From contig SHWP01000020.1 in NCBI GenBank assembly GCA_009693785.1, forward strand, positions 1 to 53,879: a DNA stretch of 53,879 nucleotides, read 5' to 3'. Origin of the DNA: Rhodospirillaceae bacterium (GTDB lineage: Bacteria > Pseudomonadota > Alphaproteobacteria > Rhodospirillales > Rhodospirillaceae). Under the pieces are notes generated by a model. The model searched no databases. It saw only the letters and a program-made list of their open reading frames with translations, and was not told the origin of the DNA. This document shows, one piece after another, positions 48,055 through 53,879 of the stretch; positions within the stretch are counted from its first letter, which is position 1, and each line of letters starts with the position of its first letter. Both the position numbers and the translations under genes were made by a program.

Positions 48055-48959
48055 GTGTCCGACGTTGCCCTGATAGACACTGAACCAGACTTGTCTGGCG
48101 CCGCTGTGGCTGATGCGCCTGAAGCTACAACACCAGACTTGCCTGAAATTGAGTTTCCCGACGACACCGGAGACGCACCGCTGGAATTACCGGTGGCGGC
48201 CAAAGTAAAGCTGTCCTCGCAAGAACAAATGCGCGCGGCGCTGGCCGATGAGGATGCCCCCGCCTTCGAACCGCCCGGAGCAACCAATAAACTTGGGCCC
48301 CGGCCGACGATGACCGCCAAGGCTGCCGTGAATTGGTTTTTGCACGACATGGCCGAGGTGTCAGGCTTCATTCTCTCGGGCTTTAGCAAATCAGTGCGTT
48401 ATCGGTGTATGCCACCTACCGCCCCACGCTGACCATGCCCGATCCCTGGTACTTCGCCGGTGTCGTGGCGCTTGAGACCAGCAAAATTTGCGACCTGTAC
48501 ACTACGAAAAACGCCGATGAAATTTTGCGCGAGATCTTCGCGCAGATGGACGGCATCGTTGGCCGCGATGATGACGATGCCTCGACTTTAACGCTGATGC
48601 TGCTGGGGCGCTTGGGCCTGGGCTCGGTGCTCATGGGCCGCAAGGTGCCCGACAACATGCTCGCGCGCATGATGCTGCTGCTGATTGGCTCGGACCGTGC
48701 CGCCAAACGCAAAATGCCCGACGCCACCGCACACAAACAACTCCAAGCCGCACTGAAATCGGGCAGGCCTGTATGGTGGAAAATGTTCGCCCGGCGCTTC
48801 AAACTGGCCGGTGTGGATAAAGCCCTGCCCGCACCCAAACCCGGCCAGCAGGCTGTGCTTGATATGTCCGAGGCCCAGGCCCGGCGTGAGGCGCTGCGCG
48901 AAGCCTTGGTGGCGGCCGATATTCATATCAAACCGCACGGCTCCGAAGCCGCCGCCTAA
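48055..48959 (+). pseudogene. Unknown acidic-N-terminus protein, interrupted by one frameshift
   Basis: Two overlapping frames make one 301-aa protein when one A is added to AAA at 48388-48390: the join then reads SGFSKISALSVYATYRPTLT. The N-terminal 60 residues are acidic and Pro-rich, without secondary-structure signals. The C-terminal part is helical, with LARMMLLLIGSDRAAKRK and a Lys/Ala-rich tail. There is a GTG start with no strong ribosome site. I recognise no family. The gene is on the plus strand, ahead of flavoprotein D by 70 bases. Confidence 0.7.
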
Positions 48960-49029
48960 AACCACCTGCACCTTTGGCTGAGATTGTCCTAAGATTTCCC
49001 CCTCGGCACATTGTCCTGGGGAGGATGTC

Positions 49030-50574
49030 ATGGCACTGATCACCAACGGGTTTCAGTTCGATCCAAGCAAACGCGAGTTCCTTGGCGCTGCGGCCGCGGG
49101 CATGGCATTCGCAACCCTGCCTTGGGCGGCACGCCGCACCCTGGCAGCCGATGACTACGACCTGATCGTGGTAGGGGCGGGCACCGCCGGGTTGCCCACC
49201 GCAATTTTCGCAGCCGAGCGTGGCGCGAAAGTTCTGATGATTGAAAAATCCCATCGCATCGGCGGCACGCTGGACCGCTCAGGTGCACGCATGACGGCAG
49301 CGGGCACCAAACTGCAAGCCGCCAAGGGCATCAAGGATACAGCCGACATGCACTACGCCGATGTTATGCGCGTGTGCAACAACACTGCCGTGCCCGAGAT
49401 TGTGCGCCTTGCCGTGGACAACGCAGCCTGGACGCTTGACTGGTTGATGGACAAGGGCTTCAAGGTGCTCGACGATCACCCTGCTGTCACCGGCTCGGGC
49501 CACACGCCCGACCGCACGCCACGTTACCAATGGGGCAAGGAAGCGGGCATCTCAGTTCTGAAAATTCTTGAGCCTGAGTTTCGCAAGCACACCGCCTCGG
49601 GCAAGATTAAGATGCTGATGAATTCCGACGCGGTCGAATTGATCATGGCCAAGGATGGCGCGGCGGCAGGTGTGGTGGTGGCGGACAGCTCAGACAAACG
49701 CACCGATTACCGCGCCCGTTACGTGGCGCTCACCACCGGCGGGTGCTTGAACAACTCCAAACTCCATGCCGAGCTTCACAATGGCGTGCCGGTGTATCAA
49801 CGCGTCGGTTATCCCACCAACACCGGCGGCGGCTTGATGCTGGGTCAGCAAGCCGGCGGATATTTACGCGGCGGCGAGAAATATCTGTCGAGCTTTGGGA
49901 TGATCCTCACCGATTTTAATTTCCCCTCTCCGAGCTGGGGAAGTGCCGACATCGCCGCCGACCGGCGCCTGCCGTGGGAGATTTTTGTCAACGCCAACGG
50001 CCAGCGCTATGTGGCCGAGGACGAGCTTGATGTCGGTAAGCGCGAGCACGCGCTTACCGCCCAACTCGGCCATCGCCAGTGGGTGATTTACGATCAGGCC
50101 ATCGCCGACAAAGCGCCGACACTGTTCTCGCGCTTCAAGCCCGAGCAAATCGAAGATGCCTTCAACCGCCATCACTATTTCACCAAGGCTGGAAGTTTAG
50201 GCGAATTGGCCGAGCGCGCGGGCGTCAATCCGGTCGGGCTGGCCGCGACCGTGGCCGAGTACAATGCCGCCCAAGCCTCAGGCCGGGATTCGCAGTTCGG
50301 GCGCAAACACATGCCCATGCCGATAGGCGCTGCGGGCCCCTACTACGCCGTGCGCATTCAAGGCTTTACGCTGCTGACCTACGCCGGGCTCGTAGTCGAC
50401 AAAGACTTGCGCATCATGACGAAAGCGGGCAAAGCCGTGCCCAACCTGTTTGGTGCAGGCGAAGTGATCGGCGCATCCTCGACCGTGGGCAATTCGGTGG
50501 TGAATGGCATGGCGGTGATGCCGGCACTCACCTTCGGACGCTTGATTGGGCAAAAGTTAGTGAAGGTGGCATGA
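49030..50574 (+). CDS. FAD flavoprotein D, fumarate/urocanate-reductase-like, Tat-type signal
   Basis: The fourth paralogue (514 aa), about 35 kb from the C-B-A trio. The signal has PSKREFLGA (residues 12-20), an Ala-rich core and a TLA|ADD cleavage-like site near residue 39; again Lys-Arg. The FAD motif is YDLIVVGAGTAGLPTAIF. The proton-shuttle-type Arg is in VGKREHALTAQ, and the substrate region reads TYAGLVVD and TVGNSVVNG, without the fumarate-binding His and Arg. A GGGGAGG site precedes the ATG. The stop overlaps the next gene by ATGA, so a small membrane protein is coupled to it. Confidence 0.84.
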   Translation: MALITNGFQFDPSKREFLGAAAAGMAFATLPWAARRTLAADDYDLIVVGAGTAGLPTAIFAAERGAKVLMIEKSHRIGGTLDRSGARMTAAGTKLQAAKGIKDTADMHYADVMRVCNNTAVPEIVRLAVDNAAWTLDWLMDKGFKVLDDHPAVTGSGHTPDRTPRYQWGKEAGISVLKILEPEFRKHTASGKIKMLMNSDAVELIMAKDGAAAGVVVADSSDKRTDYRARYVALTTGGCLNNSKLHAELHNGVPVYQRVGYPTNTGGGLMLGQQAGGYLRGGEKYLSSFGMILTDFNFPSPSWGSADIAADRRLPWEIFVNANGQRYVAEDELDVGKREHALTAQLGHRQWVIYDQAIADKAPTLFSRFKPEQIEDAFNRHHYFTKAGSLGELAERAGVNPVGLAATVAEYNAAQASGRDSQFGRKHMPMPIGAAGPYYAVRIQGFTLLTYAGLVVDKDLRIMTKAGKAVPNLFGAGEVIGASSTVGNSVVNGMAVMPALTFGRLIGQKLVKVA

Positions 50575-50928
50575 AGCGCATCCAAATTATCGCAGGAGGC
50601 CTACTGGTCGTGGTCGGCTGCATTCACAACTTCATGCCGCCCCATGAGTTTCAGTACGCTTTCTACAACGGCACTATGGTTCATCACGGGCGGATTAAGT
50701 CTGTGGTACGCAGGTGCGATCAATATCGTACACGCCAGTGCGACAACGCCATCGAGGATTCTGAACTGGGCTACCCGGCTGACCAATACGACAATGCTCG
50801 CATTCGTGATTGCTTTTGCGGTTGTCAACGGTAGCTGGAAGTTGCCAGAAGGCATTCTCCTGGTAGCCACAGTTTTTGTAGCACTCGCCAGTTCCCTGCA
50901 TGTTCGGCACAGAGTCATGCCCAGATAG
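50571..50928 (+). pseudogene. Small four-span membrane protein, interrupted by one frameshift
   Basis: The start (MKRIQIIAGGLLVVVGCIHNF) overlaps the stop of flavoprotein D. Near 50649-50651 a TTT run has one base too many; with TT the frames join as PPHEFSTLSTTALWF and give a 118-aa protein with four hydrophobic segments (about 6-20, 30-52, 72-88, 93-108). It resembles small DUF4345-like proteins only in size and topology. It could be a membrane partner for flavoprotein D because of the coupling, but no haem or quinone motif is recognisable. Confidence 0.68.
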
Positions 50929-51012
50929 TGGGTTCCCTCGCAGGCTCGCCTCAACTAATCTCTCGCCACTCTCCGGATATCCCCATCTTCATCACATCAA
51001 AAGGAAGCACCC

Positions 51013-51519
51013 ATGTCTGTCAGCATGTACGACGCCTCGGTTCCGCAATACAACCGCGCCCTGAAAGCCCTTAAAGGCATCCTGGAAAAGGCCGAGGCTC
51101 ACGCCACCGCCAAGAAAATCGACGCCAATGCGCTGCTGCTCGCGCGCCTTTATCCCGACATGTTCCACACCATCGCCCAAGTGCAAACCGCCACCAACAT
51201 GGTCCATTGGGGTTGCGCGCTGTTGGTCGGCCTTGAGCGCCCACAATTGCCCTCGACCGAGGCCACCTTCGCCGACTTGCAAACACGCATCGCCAACACG
51301 GTGGAGTATGTGAAGGGTTTCGGCCCTGATCGCATCAACGGCACCGAGGCCAAGGCCGTTCAACTGAAATTTCCCGGCCGCACGATGGACTTCACGGGTC
51401 ACTCGTTCCTGTTCGAATTCATCCTGCCCAACGTCTATTTCCACACCGCGATGACTTACGCGGTCTTGCGTCATAACGGCGTGGAAGTTGGTAAGGGCGA
51501 TTTCCTCGCGCGGTCATAG
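51013..51519 (+). CDS. DUF1993 family protein
   Basis: A 168-aa soluble four-helix protein of the DinB-like DUF1993 family. Family features are MYDASVPQYNRALKAL at the start, ARLYPDMFHTIAQVQTATN (about 44-62), and a LPNVYFHTAMTYAVLRHNGV end. An AAGGAAG site is 6 bases before the ATG. Its function is not established. It lies between the small membrane protein and the MmgE/PrpD gene. Confidence 0.9.
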   Translation: MSVSMYDASVPQYNRALKALKGILEKAEAHATAKKIDANALLLARLYPDMFHTIAQVQTATNMVHWGCALLVGLERPQLPSTEATFADLQTRIANTVEYVKGFGPDRINGTEAKAVQLKFPGRTMDFTGHSFLFEFILPNVYFHTAMTYAVLRHNGVEVGKGDFLARS

Positions 51520-51540
51520 TTCTGCACACTCGAACTATAG

Positions 51541-52902
51541 ATGCCCTCACCCGCCGCCGCGCTGGCACAGGCCGCTGCCCAAACCGATTGGGTACGGCTG
51601 CCTGAGCTTGTCAGGCGGCGGGCTGAGATGCTGCTGCGCGATACCATCGCCGTCATCGCCGGTGGTGTTGCGCACCCCAGCTTCGCCCCTATTGTTTCAG
51701 CCCACCTCAGATCGAGCCAAGGGCCATGCACCGTGCCTGGCCAGGCTTCAGGCGCGGCGCCCGTCACAGCGGCCACGCTGAACGGCGGGGCCACGACAGT
51801 TTTGCAATTGCAAGACGGCCACCGCGTGGCGCGTGGTCACCCTGCCAGTCATGCCGTGCCTGTGTTGCTAGCACTGGCCGAAGAGTCTGGCGCGGGCGCG
51901 CAGCAATTCCTCACCTCACTTGTGGCGGGCTACGAAGTCGCCGCGCGCGTTGGCATGTCGTTGGGTGGCATGCACGAAGCCCTGCACGACGCAGGCACGT
52001 GGGCCACCATTGGCGCGGCTGCGGCTGGCGCACATTTTCTCAGCGGCGCAAACCCCGAGATCATCGCCCACGCCATCGACGGGGCGGCCAGCGTGGCATT
52101 GTTTCCGTATCGTCACTCGTCTGTGCGGGGGGCGAGCATTCATCACCTGTATATTGGGCTAGGCGCCGCCGCCGCGTTGAATACGGCGCTGGGTGTGCAG
52201 GCAGGATTGCGCTCGGTGCCGGGTACGCTTGAGTCATTTTTCGGGCCGCGCGCCGGACATAAATTCGATGCCGCCCTACTCACGCATGGAATAGATGCGA
52301 ACGGGGGCTGGTCAACATACGAAATTCTCAATGGCTATGTGAAATGGCACCCGGTGTGCGGCCACCACACCAGCGCCATGGATGCCATGACGCGTGTGAT
52401 GGCCCACGACGGCGTGAGCGCCAACAACGTCACCGCCGTTGATGTGGCAACTTATGCAGCGGCGCTCGATTACAACGTCGCAACTCCGGCAAACGATTTA
52501 GCCGCACGCTTCAGTCTTCCTGCCGCCATGGCAAGCATTCTTGTTGGCGGCAACGCATACCGCACGAACATCGAGTTCGAGGATCAACGCATCCAAGCCC
52601 TCATGGCGCGCGTTCGCGTTCGCCACGACACCGCGCTGGATGCTGATTACCCCTCAGCGCGGCCCGCCCGCGTGAGTGTGACATTGGCTGGTGGCCGAAC
52701 GATCAGCGAAACGGTCATGACGCCCTACGGCGATGGTGCACACGCATTGTCGGATGCCGATTTCAGCCGTAAGACACAGGCCCTATTAACAACCCAGTTT
52801 GGTGTGGATGGGACTGCGAAGGTATCGGCTGCATTAGATGCTTACATCGCCGGCGGGCCCATTGGGCTACTCAGCGCGGCGTTGCGGCAGACATCAAAAT
52901 AA
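51541..52902 (+). CDS. MmgE/PrpD family protein
   Basis: A 453-aa member of the MmgE/PrpD fold, which includes 2-methylcitrate dehydratase and cis-aconitate decarboxylase. The helical domain has LLRDTIAVIAGG near 31-42. LQDGHRVARGHPASHAVPVLLA (about 90-111) corresponds to the family's conserved Asp/His stretch, and CGHHTSAMDAM (about 278-288) is the late active-site region. No methylcitrate synthase or lyase gene is nearby, so a propionate role is not supported; the substrate is unknown. It lies 21 bases after DUF1993. Confidence 0.87.
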   Translation: MPSPAAALAQAAAQTDWVRLPELVRRRAEMLLRDTIAVIAGGVAHPSFAPIVSAHLRSSQGPCTVPGQASGAAPVTAATLNGGATTVLQLQDGHRVARGHPASHAVPVLLALAEESGAGAQQFLTSLVAGYEVAARVGMSLGGMHEALHDAGTWATIGAAAAGAHFLSGANPEIIAHAIDGAASVALFPYRHSSVRGASIHHLYIGLGAAAALNTALGVQAGLRSVPGTLESFFGPRAGHKFDAALLTHGIDANGGWSTYEILNGYVKWHPVCGHHTSAMDAMTRVMAHDGVSANNVTAVDVATYAAALDYNVATPANDLAARFSLPAAMASILVGGNAYRTNIEFEDQRIQALMARVRVRHDTALDADYPSARPARVSVTLAGGRTISETVMTPYGDGAHALSDADFSRKTQALLTTQFGVDGTAKVSAALDAYIAGGPIGLLSAALRQTSK

Positions 52903-52912
52903 GTCCCGCAAA

Positions 52913-52943
52913 TAAAAACCCCGGCAGTTTCTCTGCCAGGGTT
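52913..52943 (-). terminator. Terminator downstream of popZ
   Basis: An 11-bp stem with one mismatch (52917-52927 with 52933-52943) and a 5-base loop. On the minus strand it is followed by five T (TTTTTATT). It lies 86 bases after the popZ stop and could also slow plus-strand transcription from the PrpD gene. Confidence 0.8.
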
Positions 52944-53029
52944 CAAGTTTGTCGTTCACTAAAAAACTCTATTTTGGTCGCATTTTCCACGCCAACCGGT
53001 ACCCACTTGTCGGGAAAATGCTCGCGTGT

Positions 53030-53599
53030 CTAGTTCACATCCGAGCGATTGACGATGCGCTCCATCTCTTGCTTGACGATGCGTTCGACCATGTAAGGCA
53101 GGTTTGTATCCAGCCAGTCTTTCAAGATCGGCGTGCAAATCTCACGCACGAGCTGTTCAAGCGTGATGCCCGAATTGCCCAGCGCGATAGCGCGTTCACG
53201 TGAGACGGCATTGGCCAACTGCGCGATTGATGCCCCAGCGGCTTGCGCGGCGGGATCGCCCACCAAGTATTGCTGCGGTGGATAATCTTGCGGCTGATAC
53301 TGCTGCGGCTGGTATTGCTGCTGCGGCTGCTCGTAGACCGGTTCCTGCGGCGCGACTTGCTGTTCCATCGACAGCTGCAAGGGCTCGGGATCAACCGCTT
53401 GAATATCAGGCCCCGGTTCTTCGGGCACTTCATCAAAGATCGATGCCTCGGGTTCAGGTTCCGGCGGCGGTGGTAGTGGAGGTGGCGCAGCCTTCGGCGG
53501 CTCAGGCTTCGGAGCCTCAGCTTCATCCTCGGAAAGGATTTTTCGAATGGAGGCGAGAATGTCCTCCATCGAAGGTTCTTGTTGTCCGTCAGCGCTCAT
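53030..53599 (-). CDS. popZ: Cell-pole-organizing protein PopZ (DUF2497)
   Basis: An alphaproteobacterial polar scaffold (189 aa) that anchors chromosome-segregation factors at the pole. The N-terminal motif EPSMEDILASIRKILSEDE (about 8-26) binds partners, then comes a long Pro/Glu/Gln-rich linker (about 27-120), and a C-terminal oligomerisation part with LEQLVREICTPILKDWLDTN and LPYMVERIVKQEMERIV. I chose the ATG at 53599 (MSADGQQ), with a GGGGAG-like site. An in-frame ATG at 53617 would add 6 residues. Unlike common synteny, valS is not directly downstream. Confidence 0.93.
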   Translation of the reverse strand: MSADGQQEPSMEDILASIRKILSEDEAEAPKPEPPKAAPPPLPPPPEPEPEASIFDEVPEEPGPDIQAVDPEPLQLSMEQQVAPQEPVYEQPQQQYQPQQYQPQDYPPQQYLVGDPAAQAAGASIAQLANAVSRERAIALGNSGITLEQLVREICTPILKDWLDTNLPYMVERIVKQEMERIVNRSDVN

Positions 53600-53617
53600 A
53601 AGCCGACCACTCCCCAC

Positions 53618-53879
53618 GGCCTTTTGCCGTTAGCTTTGAGAGTGACATAGGGCATAAGGCTTAACAATTCTCTAACAGACTCAAACCCTTAACGCGATGC
53701 AGAATCTTTGCCAGGGTCGATTGAGGCCCGTCTAAGCCCGCATTCCCCGGATGAACATATGAGTTGCCAGGGAGCGCGCATCGATTCAGACATAGGCATC
53801 AGCAGTTTATGTCGTTGGATCGAGGGCAGTTATGGCGCACCCAGCGGGTGAAGTGGGTTCCGGTGCTCCCAGGCTCGAT
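53618..53879. other. Right-edge non-coding region upstream of popZ
   Basis: These 262 bases hold no gene that I can support on either strand. In relatives a TolC-type gene often precedes popZ; the short frames here do not look like its C-terminus. The popZ promoter should be here. Confidence 0.4.

Noticed and set aside
50079-50570. Arg-rich frame inside flavoprotein D
   Set aside because: Only its last part (from 50571) belongs to a real gene; the rest is out-of-frame flavoprotein sequence.
51541-52902. 2-methylcitrate dehydratase in a propionate operon
   Set aside because: No prpB, prpC or prpR-like gene is nearby; the MmgE/PrpD fold covers several reactions.
53618-53879. C-terminal end of a TolC-type gene upstream of popZ
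   Set aside because: Every frame on the minus strand is short and none resembles an outer-membrane efflux protein.

Overview
The window is a chromosomal segment that looks alphaproteobacterial. The evidence is gene content and order: a hopanoid-squalene set (hpnC-hpnD-hpnE), yajC-secD-secF followed by an Mth938-like gene, the long block dgt-argS-SPOR-nagZ-M50-scpA-scpB-tatA-tatB-tatC-serS-surE-pcm-LysM/M23, an A-type Fe-S carrier divergent from dgt, and a PopZ-type gene. I could not settle the order or genus. I saw no rRNA, tRNA, CRISPR array, transposase or phage gene. Almost all of the DNA is coding, and the genes are tightly packed with many ATGA overlaps.

Layout. 1-3.2 kb (+): end of hpnC, then hpnD, hpnE and a PuuD-like membrane gene, closed by a bidirectional terminator. 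3.3-6.7 kb (-): yajC-secD-secF-Mth938. 6.9-8.0 kb (+): DUF815 ATPase and a GIY-YIG protein. 8.0-14.6 kb (-): accessory block with an exported truncated haemoglobin, a broken DUF3034 gene, three tandem FAD flavoproteins and a broken DinB gene. 14.7-28 kb (-): the core envelope, export and translation block. 28-34.4 kb: Fe-S carrier, then RraA-like, HExxH protein, coiled-coil protein, methyltransferase and TonB-dependent receptor. 34.6-39.5 kb: exonuclease III, DUF3052, a broken MFS transporter, a PAS_5-like protein and ilvD. 39.6-40.4 kb: a RelE/Phd-type toxin-antitoxin pair with a palindromic operator. 40.4-44.7 kb: TPR protein-DUF969-DUF979-DUF2891. 44.8-47.5 kb: valS. 48.0-52.9 kb (+): an accessory block (unknown acidic-N-terminus protein, a fourth FAD flavoprotein, a small membrane protein, DUF1993, MmgE/PrpD) between valS and popZ. 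53.0-53.6 kb (-): popZ.

How the genes connect. The core genes serve protein export (SecDF-YajC and TatABC), cell-wall work (NagZ, LysM/M23, SPOR), chromosome segregation (ScpAB), translation (ArgS, SerS, ValS), damage control (Pcm, SurE, Dgt) and pole organisation (PopZ). The most distinctive content is a family of four flavoproteins related to fumarate/urocanate reductases. They keep the FAD fold and the probable proton-shuttle arginine but have lost the carboxylate-binding His and Arg. Three carry signal peptides with an SKRxFL (Lys-Arg) variant of the Tat motif; one has no signal. They sit in two separate insertions in otherwise conserved synteny.

Five accessory genes are interrupted by single-base indels (six in all). 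Reversing each one restores a full-length frame, and no core gene is affected. This is either recent gene decay or residual assembly error.
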